A stretch of 64,000 nucleotides of DNA from Prevotella melaninogenica ATCC 25845 (GTDB taxonomy: Bacteria; Bacteroidota; Bacteroidia; Bacteroidales; Bacteroidaceae): positions 962,501 through 1,026,500 of the forward strand of contig NC_014371.1 of the NCBI RefSeq assembly GCF_000144405.1. The letters are read 5' to 3'. Positions 39,079 to 46,905 of this stretch are shown here, piece by piece; within the stretch, counting starts at the first letter, position 1; every line of letters starts with the position of its first letter. Below the pieces are notes generated by a model, which saw only the letters and a list, made by a program, of their open reading frames with translations, did no database searches and was not told the DNA's origin. The position numbers and the translations under genes are program-made.

Positions 39079-39392
39079 GGAGTGATAAATTTTGCCACTT
39101 AAGGTTAGGTTTCTGAGAAAATGTCACACGGAGAAAAGGAGAGGACGGAGGATTATTAAAACAAAGCAATGGAAGTCACGGAGGCACCGTCGGTGCATAG
39201 AGCGACGGAGTTTGTTTGCCATTTCTATTAGTAATTTATACACAAAGCGTTTATCCCAAAAGACTTCTCAAGAATCTGTACGCTACGCCTCCGTCGCTCT
39301 TTGTGCCGTCGGCACCTCCGTAACATTGCACAACCTCCGTCCTCTCCGTGACTCCGTGTGCCTATCATATAAGACTTTTAGTTTATCACTCC
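39079..39392. repeat. Long palindromic repeat (MITE-like), copy 2
   Basis: A 314-bp imperfect palindrome with perfect 11-bp ends GGAGTGATAAA / TTTATCACTCC. Inside are GTCACACGGAGAAAAGGAGA and its mirrored form CTCTCCGTGACTCCGTGTGC, and a central pair GGAGGCACCGTCGGTGCAT / GTGCCGTCGGCACCTCC. No reading frame is conserved. This copy best shows the full structure. The gap 38772-39078 shows nothing else. Confidence 0.85.
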
Positions 39393-39486
39393 ATATTTCA
39401 TGAAAACCTTATTTTTAATAGTATAACCTACTTCTAACAACAAATTAAGACCTCATCGGTCATATATTACAACGTAATTAGTACTC

Positions 39487-39522
39487 AGCACCATTGGTGC
39501 TAAGCATCAGCACGACATGTGC
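39487..39522. repeat. REP-like double hairpin, copy C
   Basis: A perfect 15-base palindrome-type hairpin AGCACCATTGGTGCT (39487-39501) followed by GCACGACATGTGC (39510-39522). Confidence 0.65.
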
Positions 39523-39621
39523 GGGGCTTCAACACATCATTTGAAGACAGAAAGAAAGGGACGATAAGATTATAGTAATAAAGATAGTAAGCCACTAATT
39601 TCTAAGGGATATAGTGAATGT

Positions 39622-39637
39622 TTACCTGACAGCAATA
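39622..39637. mobile_element. Solo IS4-type terminal repeat (remnant)
   Basis: TTACCTGACAGCAATA matches the end of the IS4 element at 17847-17862 in 15 of 16 positions. No transposase or second end is nearby, so this looks like a relic or a very short derivative. About 230 bases upstream lies the palindrome copy 2, the same repeat type that hosts the intact IS4. Confidence 0.55.
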
Positions 39638-39772
39638 CTTAGAAAAGCTGTTATAGCCTATCTTTATCTATTCTTTTTGTATGAAAAAATAACCCGACAA
39701 TGATTGTTTATTTTTGTAGCAAAGGCAAAATGAAAGTTCTTCAAGCTAACTCAACAAACAGAACACATAACT

Positions 39773-39828
39773 CGTTAACTTGTCAACTCGTCTACTTGTC
39801 AACTTGTCAACACATCAACTCGTTAACT
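39773..39828. repeat. Octamer tandem repeat at the mnmA stop
   Basis: Seven units of 8 bases such as ACTCGTTA, ACTTGTCA, ACTCGTCT run directly up to the mnmA stop codon (39829-39831). Same family as 18121-18200 and 46731-46830. Confidence 0.85.
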
Positions 39829-40911
39829 TTACAACGTTATTTCTCCAGAACCAAAGCAGCGATGGTGCTGTTCATCATAGACAACACAGAATTGTCCAGG
39901 GGCAACGCCATGGATATTTTCGGTAGAGTGAATAATACACCTACCGTCCGACAACTGTTCAACAGTTGCGGGATGGTACTCAGGTGTGTGGCGAATCTTG
40001 AAGGTAATCTTCTCAGGTAAGGTTGTGATACCTTCTGTTAGGAAGTGGAAGTCATGGAGCGGGAAATCTTTTTTGTAGGCTGTAGCAGGGTCATAGCCAT
40101 GACTTACATACAGGATATTTTTAGTTACATCTTTTTTAATAACGAACCAAGGGCCACCGCCAAGACCGAGTCCCTTCCGTTGCCCGATAGTATGGAACCA
40201 TAGTCCTTTGTGTTCGCCAATCTTCTTTCCCGTTTCAAGTTCGATGACGTCGCCTATTTCTTCGCCTAAATAGCGGCGTACATACTCATTATAGTCGATA
40301 TTTCCAAGGAAGCAGATTCCCTGCGAATCCTTTCGGTGCGCATTGATAAGATTCTCTCGCTCGGCAATCTCTCGCACCTCATTCTTCTCGTAGTGGCCAA
40401 TAGGGAAGATTGCTTTCTTCAGCTGCCAGTCGTAAATCTGTGCTAAGAAGTCAGTCTGGTCTTTGACTGGATCAGGACTTGTGGTGAGCCATTTACGTCC
40501 GTCAATCCATTCTGTCTGTGCATAATGGCCCGTTGCGATGAGATCATAGTCATGTCCCATCTTCTCATCAAAAGCCCCAAACTTTATCAGTCGGTTGCAC
40601 ATCACATCTGGGTTAGGCGTAAAACCAGCCTTCACCTTCTCCATGGTGTAGCGTGTCACCTGGTCCCAATACTCCTTATGGCAGTCGATGACTTCCAACT
40701 TACAGCCAAAGCGGCGTGTCACAAGTGTAGCCATCTCAAGGTCTTCTTCAGAGTTACAGTCCCAGTCTTCCTTCTCTTCCGGTCCTATCTTAATATAGAA
40801 ACAGTCAGGATGTAGTCCTAATCGTGCAAACTCATAGACCACAACCGAGCTGTCAACACCGCCAGAAAGGAGAACGGCAATACGCTTACCTTCGAGTTCC
40901 TGAATATTCAT
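39829..40911 (-). CDS. mnmA: tRNA-specific 2-thiouridylase MnmA
   Basis: A 360-residue cytoplasmic enzyme that puts sulfur on U34 of tRNA for Lys, Glu and Gln. The ATP pyrophosphatase P-loop LLSGGVDSSV is at 14-23; the catalytic cysteines are Cys105 (PDVMCNRLIKF) and Cys200 (QGICFLG). The C-terminal tRNA-binding domains (about 210-360) are complete. Length fits the family. It follows the YitT gene by 22 bases, so the two are probably co-transcribed, an odd pairing with no clear functional link. Confidence 0.95.
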   Translation of the reverse strand: MNIQELEGKRIAVLLSGGVDSSVVVYEFARLGLHPDCFYIKIGPEEKEDWDCNSEEDLEMATLVTRRFGCKLEVIDCHKEYWDQVTRYTMEKVKAGFTPNPDVMCNRLIKFGAFDEKMGHDYDLIATGHYAQTEWIDGRKWLTTSPDPVKDQTDFLAQIYDWQLKKAIFPIGHYEKNEVREIAERENLINAHRKDSQGICFLGNIDYNEYVRRYLGEEIGDVIELETGKKIGEHKGLWFHTIGQRKGLGLGGGPWFVIKKDVTKNILYVSHGYDPATAYKKDFPLHDFHFLTEGITTLPEKITFKIRHTPEYHPATVEQLSDGRCIIHSTENIHGVAPGQFCVVYDEQHHRCFGSGEITL

Positions 40912-40933
40912 CTTTACAATCTTTCCTTCTTTC

Positions 40934-41863
40934 TTATTCTTTTGTTCTGACTTTCTCGTCAGCTGTTTTCTTTTTATGTGCCACCTTCATTCTATCGAAT
41001 CCCATGCCATAGACACCATTGACAGCACCTTGTGACACAAAGGCATTCGGGTCTATTTCGTCAATCACTTGATAGATGGAGTGTGCTTCAGAACGACGTG
41101 CGATGACAAAGAGCATTCCCACCTTCTTACCAGTGTAGAATCCACGAGCCTCAATAACCGTACAGCCACGATCAACATCGTTGTTAATGGCAGAACCAAT
41201 CTCTCCCCAGTGTTCAGAAATAACAAAGAACTGCACGGAACCACGCATACCATTAATAAGGTAATCCACCACATAGGTCATTACGAAGAGAACTATGTAA
41301 CCATAGATAACCTTTTCCCAATTCTCCAAGACTAAGTAACTGGAACTGATGATACAGAGGTCACAAGCAAGGATGACACGTCCGAGTGACACATCACGAT
41401 ACTTGTGAATCATTGCCGCAATCACATCCGAACCGCCCGAACTGGCATTATACTGCAAGGCGATGCTGACTCCGACACCTAATAACACACCACCTACAAC
41501 GCAGGCGAGGAAAGGTTCGTCTGAAAACAACGGATGTCCAGCAAAGACCTCACGCAATACCGACGTCGAAAAGGCGAACACTAATACGGCAAAAATCGTC
41601 CTAACACAAAACTTCCAACCCAATATCTTTAACGCGACAAAGAGCAGTATGCCATTGATAGTAAGGTAGGTATACTGCACAGGGATATCAAGACCCCACT
41701 GAATAACCGATGCAATACCCGCAATACCACCAATCGTGATATGATGTGGCAATAAGAATGCACACCAGCCAAAGCTGCCGATGAGCATTGCCAATGCAAT
41801 CATCAGAAATTCGCGTACATCTCTAAACTTATTTTTTCTTTTTCTTACCATTGTGTTTGTCAA
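40934..41863 (-). CDS. YitT family membrane protein
   Basis: A 309-residue inner-membrane protein. Five or six helices (about 17-38, 52-78, 83-108, 118-140, 155-200) carry the family-typical LPHHITIGGIAGIA and NASSGGSDVIAAMIHK segments. A C-terminal DUF2179 cytoplasmic domain (about 215-290, with GCTVIEARGFYTGKKVGML) follows. Function not established for the family; DUF2179 resembles ligand-sensing folds. First gene of a two-gene unit with mnmA. Confidence 0.88.
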   Translation of the reverse strand: MTNTMVRKRKNKFRDVREFLMIALAMLIGSFGWCAFLLPHHITIGGIAGIASVIQWGLDIPVQYTYLTINGILLFVALKILGWKFCVRTIFAVLVFAFSTSVLREVFAGHPLFSDEPFLACVVGGVLLGVGVSIALQYNASSGGSDVIAAMIHKYRDVSLGRVILACDLCIISSSYLVLENWEKVIYGYIVLFVMTYVVDYLINGMRGSVQFFVISEHWGEIGSAINNDVDRGCTVIEARGFYTGKKVGMLFVIARRSEAHSIYQVIDEIDPNAFVSQGAVNGVYGMGFDRMKVAHKKKTADEKVRTKE

Positions 41864-41877
41864 CCATTAGCATTGTG

Positions 41878-41968
41878 CAAAGTTAGTGAAATAATTATGA
41901 AAGTCAAGTGAATAGCTAATTTTTTTGCACACAAAACTTATATCTTTCAGATGTTTTTATTATTTTTG
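41878..41968. promoter_or_regulatory. Divergent promoters for yitT-mnmA and the symporter
   Basis: Minus strand: CTTG (41905-41908), 19-base gap, TAACTTTG (41878-41885), serving the YitT-mnmA unit. Plus strand: TATTTTTG (41961-41968) with no good -33 box, serving the symporter that begins at 41994. Confidence 0.65.
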
Positions 41969-41993
41969 CGCGTAATTTTTAGCCTTATATTAA

Positions 41994-43418
41994 ATGATAG
42001 AATTGTTTTCCGCAGACGGTTGGCTGAATCAAGCCATAGTATCTGTCAATTATTTTACATGGACATATATCCTCGTAGCAGGACTCGTTATTTGTGCTTT
42101 GTGGTTTACATGGCGGACGCGCTTTGTGCAGTTTCGCATGATTGGCGAGATGGTTCGCCTATTAGGAGATTCGACAGGAACACATGACGAAGGTGAGAAA
42201 CATGTATCATCTTTTCAAGCTTTTGCCGTCTCAATTGCCTCACGTGTAGGTACTGGAAACCTTGCTGGTGTGGCAACTGCGATAGCCATTGGTGGCCCTG
42301 GTGCTGTCTTTTGGATGTGGGTTATTGCCCTCTTAGGCTCTGCAACAGCCTTCATAGAGTCTACACTTGCCCAACTTTATAAGCGTCGTCATGCTGACTC
42401 ATTCATTGGTGGACCAGCCTATTACATTCTACATGGTATGCATTGTAAATGGATGGCGAAACTCTTTGCCGTACTGATTACAATGACCTTCTGTATGGCT
42501 TATATCTCCATACAGAGTAATACGATTTGTGGTGCTATGCAAAAGGCATTTTCTATTGATCCGACATGGATGGGTGGCGCTCTCGCTATACTCTCTTTAG
42601 CAATCGTTTTCGGTGGTATTCAGCGTATTGCCAAAGTTAGTAGCGTACTCGTTCCGCTGATGGCAGTGAGTTACGTACTCCTTGCTTTGGTCATTATTGT
42701 AATGAATATTCAACTCATTCCACACGTCTTCCGCCTTATCGTTGAGAACGCTTTTGGCTTTGAACAGGTGGCAGGTGGCGGCTTAGGTGCTACGATGATG
42801 AACGGTATTAAGCGTGGACTATTCAGCAATGAGGCAGGTGAGGGTTCTGCTCCTAATATTGCAGCAACCGCATCTACTACTCATCCCGTAAAACAAGGAC
42901 TCATCCAGTCGCTCGGTGTATTCACAGATACGCTCCTCGTTTGTAGCTGTACGGCTTTTATCATTATCATCAGTGGACTTTATGTCAACAATTCTGAGTC
43001 AGGAATTCTCCTTACTCAGGTTGCTTTAGAGAGCGAAGTGGGCGCAGCTGGTCCAATCTTTATAGCAATAGCCATCTTCTTCTTCGCTTTTAGTAGTATT
43101 ATCGGAAACTATTATTATGGTGAGGCAAACGTACGATTCCTTACTCAAAAGCCTTCAGCCATTCTCGCTTTGCGTGTGATAACAGGTGGTGTAATGGTGA
43201 TGTTTGGTGCCATTGCCAGCCTCGACCTTGTATGGAGTATTGGTGATTTCTTCATGGCTCTCATCACGATTTGTAACCTCATTGCTATCTTAACACTTGG
43301 TAAATATGCCTTCCGCCTACTCGATGACTATCGTCAACAGAAACGGGCAGGCGTGAAGAGTCCTGTCTTCAAACGTGAGACAATGCCCGATATAGCAAAA
43401 GATATTGAGTGTTGGTAA
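41994..43418 (+). CDS. Sodium:alanine/glycine symporter (AGCS family)
   Basis: A 474-residue inner-membrane symporter of the AGCS family, taking up alanine or glycine with Na+ (or H+). The hallmark helices are visible: VGTGNLAGVATAIAIGGPGAVFWMW (from about residue 82), ATAFIESTLAQLYKRR, FIGGPAYYI, and the second-half block GLFSNEAGEGSAPNIAATA (about 279-297). About 11 helices; length normal. The stop codon lies at the edge of an ATTCATA-type heptamer tract (GGTAATTCAG), part of the large inverted repeat described next. Confidence 0.93.
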   Translation: MIELFSADGWLNQAIVSVNYFTWTYILVAGLVICALWFTWRTRFVQFRMIGEMVRLLGDSTGTHDEGEKHVSSFQAFAVSIASRVGTGNLAGVATAIAIGGPGAVFWMWVIALLGSATAFIESTLAQLYKRRHADSFIGGPAYYILHGMHCKWMAKLFAVLITMTFCMAYISIQSNTICGAMQKAFSIDPTWMGGALAILSLAIVFGGIQRIAKVSSVLVPLMAVSYVLLALVIIVMNIQLIPHVFRLIVENAFGFEQVAGGGLGATMMNGIKRGLFSNEAGEGSAPNIAATASTTHPVKQGLIQSLGVFTDTLLVCSCTAFIIIISGLYVNNSESGILLTQVALESEVGAAGPIFIAIAIFFFAFSSIIGNYYYGEANVRFLTQKPSAILALRVITGGVMVMFGAIASLDLVWSIGDFFMALITICNLIAILTLGKYAFRLLDDYRQQKRAGVKSPVFKRETMPDIAKDIECW

Positions 43419-43429
43419 TTCAGAATCAC

Positions 43430-43637
43430 TGTTGTAATTCATAATTCAAAATTCAAAATTCATAATTATGATTACTACTATAATTCATAATTTATAATTC
43501 ACAATTCATAATTATGATTACCGATATTAAGTGTGGTTTATCGCTACAAGTTACGTGAGACTCGACAACAGCTAATAAACGACTACGAATTAAGCGAATG
43601 ATACGAAATCTTTTGTAATAAGGATTCGCATAATTAG
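43430..43637 (+). repeat. Large inverted repeat, copy 1, left half
   Basis: Heptamer runs (ATTCATA, ATTCAAA, ATTATGA) then a unique core with GTGTGGTTTATCGCTACAAG and an imperfect palindrome beginning CGACTACGAATTAAGCGAAT. It is the reverse complement of 49590-49790 with few changes. An IS5-like element interrupts it at TAATTAG (43631-43637). Confidence 0.88.
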
Positions 43638-45058
43638 TCCACCCTTAAAAGCCTAATATTCCTCTGATTCACAGTATATTATGCTGAAAATTATTTGCTT
43701 ATATCTGCAAGTTTTTGTACCTTTACATTATAAATCTTGCAGATATTTATACTTAAACGTACATCCAAACAGCTCTCTATGTTCTCTTTTTTAGAGGACA
43801 TGCTTAGTCATCAACATCCCCTTTTTCAACTTAGTAATAAGATTAATTGGGAGTGTTTTGAAAATGCTTTTTCTCCATTGTATTGCAATACTAATGGTCG
43901 CCCCGCTCATCCTATTCGCTTGATATGTGGTCTTTTAATCTTAAAACATTTGCGTAATGTTTCAGATGAAATGGTTGTTTCTCAATGGAGTGAGAATGCT
44001 TACTATCAATATTTTTGTGGTGGACTTGAATTTATGCCCAAACAACCCTGCGACGCTTCCGAGTTAGTTCACTTCAGAAATCGTATAGGTGAGGAAGGTA
44101 TGGAGTTAATATTAGCAGAGAGCATCCGTGTTAATACCGACCATGATGACGAAGATCATTTTGATACGGCTTTCATTGATTCTACCGTGCAGGAGAAGAA
44201 TATAACCTATCCAACAGATGCGAAGTTGCATAAAAAGATAATCAAAAACGTTCTGAAGATAGTTCATGACAAGTGTCTTCCTCTACGACAAAGTTATACG
44301 CGTACGTTGAAAGGGATTTACCGTTCCCAACGTTTTCGTAATCATCCCAAGAATCGTAAGAAAGCTCCTAAGGCAGATAGGCAACTGAAGACTATAGCAG
44401 GTAGATTAGTAAGAGAACTAGAGCGTAATCTTGGGGGAAGGAAAGGATATGAGAAGATGTTTGAGCTATATTACAGAGTTCTTTCTCAGAATAGGAAGTC
44501 AAAGAACAAAATATATTCTCTGCACGAACCAGATGTAGTTTGTGTCAGCAAGGGTAAGGAACATAAGCAATATGAGTTTGGCAATAAAGTATCTATTCTT
44601 CGCTCATGGTCAGGACTTATTCTTGGGGCATGTTCTTTTAGGAATGAATATGATGGGCATACTATCGAAAAGACATTGGAACAAACCCAAAGGATGACAG
44701 GAAAGTAGGTTGATAAGTTAGCAGGAGATAGAGCGTATAGAGGTGTAAAGCAGATTGGGCAGACAAAGATACTCATTCCAGACACTCCTAAAGCTAAAGA
44801 CAGCTACTACCAAAAGAAACACAAACTATTTTGTAAACGAGCAGGTATAGAGCCAACCATAGGACATCTTAAAGCAGACCATCGATTATCTCGCAACTTT
44901 TATAAAGGTGTGAAAGGAGATGCTATCAATGTCTTATTAGCGGCGGCAGCATATAACTTCAAAAGAGCTATGAGAGTTCTTTTGGACCTTATAAAAAGAA
45001 TCAGCATAGAGTTTGTCTGTACAGACTTTATGCTGAAATATAGTTTTTAAGGGGTGAC
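43638..45058 (+). mobile_element. IS5-like insertion sequence with decayed transposase
   Basis: About 1.42 kb between two copies of TAATTAG (43631-43637 and 45059-45065). The ends are imperfect inverted repeats, TCCACCCTTAAAA on the left and TCACCCCTTAAAA (complement) on the right. The empty site is visible in the second repeat copy near 49580, which has a single TAATTAG; this confirms the insertion and its borders to within a few bases. The exact length of the target duplication (6 or 7) is ambiguous. Confidence 0.85.
43737..45050 (+). pseudogene. IS5-family transposase with in-frame amber stop
   Basis: The frame starting at 43737 gives 323 residues and stops at TAG (44706-44708), then continues in the same frame to TAA at 45048-45050, 437 codons in total. 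The N-terminal DUF772-type block GRPAHPIRLICGLLILKHLR and the first catalytic Asp (DTAFIDST) lie before the stop; the second Asp (LAGDRAYRG) and the Glu (EPTIGHLKAD) lie after it. The short product would lack two of three catalytic residues, so it should be inactive unless the stop is read through. Confidence 0.9.
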
Positions 45059-45245
45059 TAATTAGCAAAATTCGTAGTCGGTAAAAGTGAGATAGAGTGC
45101 TAAAACACATATCATAAAGTTCAAAGCTCAAATCTCAAAGTTCAAAGTTAACGGTTCAAAGTTCAAAGCTAATAATGGTAATCATAATTATGAATTTTGA
45201 ATTATGAATTATGAATTACAACCGTGAATTATGCATTATGAATTA
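45059..45245 (+). repeat. Large inverted repeat, copy 1, right half
   Basis: Continues the core (CAAAATTCGTAGTCGGTAAA, GATAGAGTGCTAAAACACAT), then AAAGTTC-type heptamers (45113-45172), then ATTATGA/ATTCATA-type heptamers that run into the doxX stop codon. Matches the reverse complement of 49393-49575. Confidence 0.88.
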
Positions 45246-45667
45246 CCCCCGCTTATCTTGCTTCTAATGATACCATCAACAGAGAACTTGCCAGCACCAG
45301 CGAACCATGAGAGAACGAAGATGACAAGGTAGAGGAAGGCTAACTCACCATTGCTAACAGAACCGCCATGGACAGTTGTGAAGGCAACGAGCATGGTGAA
45401 AATCATTGGCAAGAGTGCTAAACGTGTGAGGAAACCAAAAACGAAAGCCAAACCACACACTAACTCGCCAAAAATACTCAATCCTACTGCCACCTCACCA
45501 CTCAGACCGAAGGGTGCAGGGAAGTGTGCAGCTGTTTCTGAGAAGTGCTGTAACTTGTCGAGTCCGTGGCTCGCAAATGTCAATCCGAACACAAGGCGTG
45601 ATGCCAATAAAATAAGTGATGTCTTTGTACTCTCAGCTTTTGGGAATAGTAATTCTAAACATTTCAT
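45236..45667 (-). CDS. DoxX family membrane protein
   Basis: A 143-residue four-helix inner-membrane protein of the DoxX family (helices about 18-34, 55-78, 82-102, 108-127; motif ASRLVFGLTFASHGLDKL at the first helix). DoxX proteins are linked to quinone or thiosulfate metabolism or redox stress in other bacteria; the exact role here is unknown. Its last two codons and stop (AAT TCA TAA) are formed by the heptamer repeat, so the C-terminus has been set by repeat DNA. Confidence 0.85.
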   Translation of the reverse strand: MKCLELLFPKAESTKTSLILLASRLVFGLTFASHGLDKLQHFSETAAHFPAPFGLSGEVAVGLSIFGELVCGLAFVFGFLTRLALLPMIFTMLVAFTTVHGGSVSNGELAFLYLVIFVLSWFAGAGKFSVDGIIRSKISGGNS

Positions 45668-46110
45668 ATCTTACAATCTTTTATATTTATACGTTTTACC
45701 TATGGTGCCATGTCGCCCTACCTTATTATATAAGCGTGACTATGTGGAGAATAGCACTGCGGTCATATCTTTAATTCATTACAAAGATAGGGATAAATTC
45801 CCATTCTATCCTAACAATACCCCAAAAAGTTTATCGAAAGCGACGAAAAATACCATATATGTGGTATTGACTTACAACGATTATTTATGCAACATTCTTA
45901 TCCTTCATATGCAAAAACCGAAGAATCATTTGCATAGGATAAGTTAGTACTCGTTTTTAAAGAGATAATAAAGATTGCATTTTACTGTTTGCAGACTGAG
46001 AAATATATTTACATATCAACCCTACAAAACACCTCTTTTCGCACAAAAAACAGTATTTCTCAACACCCTCACAACTCTATAATAATCAACAAGTTACAGA
46101 ACAAGAATGT

Positions 46111-46218
46111 AAAAGGTGCTTAATTGGACTTCAAAAGGGCGTTAGTAAGGGTCTTAAAGAGCATCTTTTGCAAGTCAAAAGGGCGTTAATTCAAGTCTAA
46201 AAGATGCTCGTTAATTTT
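46111..46218 (+). repeat. 22-bp modular repeat element, copy a
   Basis: Five modules with cores GGTGCTTA, GGGCGTTA, GAGCATCT, GGGCGTTA and GATGCTCG. The gap 45668-46110 shows no gene; its right part resembles the outer flank of copy e. Confidence 0.85.
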
Positions 46219-46254
46219 CGAGGTTATGAATTTTATTTACAAGCCTATATAATA

Positions 46255-46370
46255 AGTCACACGGAGAAACGGAGGGAACGGAGATAAGGAAATGTCACGG
46301 AGAGAACGATGAGACTAAGAGTGACGGAGGTATAGCGTACAGATTCCTAATAACTTTGAGGATAAACACC
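46255..46370. repeat. Long palindromic repeat, truncated copy 4
   Basis: Starts with GTCACACGGAGAAACGGAGG like the full copies, then jumps to the middle (GACGGAGGTATAGCGTACAG) and stops; the right arm is absent. Confidence 0.65.
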
Positions 46371-46418
46371 TTGTTTATAAATTGATAGTAGACATCTTAT
46401 CTTCTCTGTATTTCAGAG

Positions 46419-46502
46419 TTGCTGTCACTTCTGTCAGCCACAATCATCACTTAACTCATTAATTTACAGTATTGTTACGCAAAGTGTTAAAAGTGACAGC
46501 AA
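46419..46502. repeat. 84-bp palindromic element, copy 1
   Basis: Perfect 12-bp ends TTGCTGTCACTT / AAGTGACAGCAA, inner text CTGTCAGCCA and TTACGCAAAGTGTTAA. A second copy is at 57977-58059. The ends share TTGCTGTC with the IS4 terminal repeat. From 46503 to 46730 I see a weak hairpin GGTAATA / TATTACC (about 46531-46570) and no gene. Confidence 0.75.
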
Positions 46503-46699
46503 ACTAAAACAAAACTATTCTTGTAGGTTTGGTAATAGTAGCTCTTTGCGTAAGGAGGCTTTTATTACCTCATCCCTCTGGTAAGTGTATTGTTATTATT
46601 CATGAAGAAAAATACCTGTTATAACCTTTTTTATGCCGTTGCCTATCCCCATTATTAGGTATTTACTGTATAAACATTTTCTATTCTGTTTTTTTTCAT

Positions 46700-46707
46700 T
46701 ACCTTTG
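46700..46707 (+). promoter_or_regulatory. Probable -7 box of the feoAB promoter
   Basis: TACCTTTG; no clear -33 box. If used, the leader is about 190 bases and consists mostly of octamer and heptamer repeats. Confidence 0.4.
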
Positions 46708-46730
46708 TTTGTTAAAATGTAGTTAAGTTG

Positions 46731-46830
46731 ACGAGTAAACGAGTTGACAAGTGAACAAGTTGCTTGAGAAGAAGACAAAGGAACTTTGAAAAATTAACAA
46801 GTGAACAAGTTGACAAGTGAACAAGTTGCT
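46731..46830 (+). repeat. Octamer repeat tracts upstream of feoAB
   Basis: Two tracts of 8-base units (AACGAGTT, GACAAGTG, AACAAGTT), each ending GCTTG, at 46731-46766 and 46798-46831. A short ATTATGA-type heptamer run follows (46861-46897), ending 8 bases before the feoAB start. Confidence 0.85.
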
Positions 46831-46905
46831 TGCAGCAATAAATACAATAGACAGAAGTAATCATAATTATGAATTATGAATTTTGAATTCTAAATTATCA
46901 AAGCT

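Noticed and set aside
39121..39360. Structured RNA gene in the CGGAGG-rich palindrome
   Set aside because: The copies differ in both arms without clear compensating changes by eye, and no promoter is seen; kept as a DNA repeat.
45351..45947. Plus-strand frame of 198 codons opposite doxX
   Set aside because: Antisense to doxX and runs into A/T-rich spacer; no recognisable features.
46503..46730. Riboswitch upstream of feoAB
   Set aside because: Only a weak hairpin is visible and no known aptamer core could be matched.
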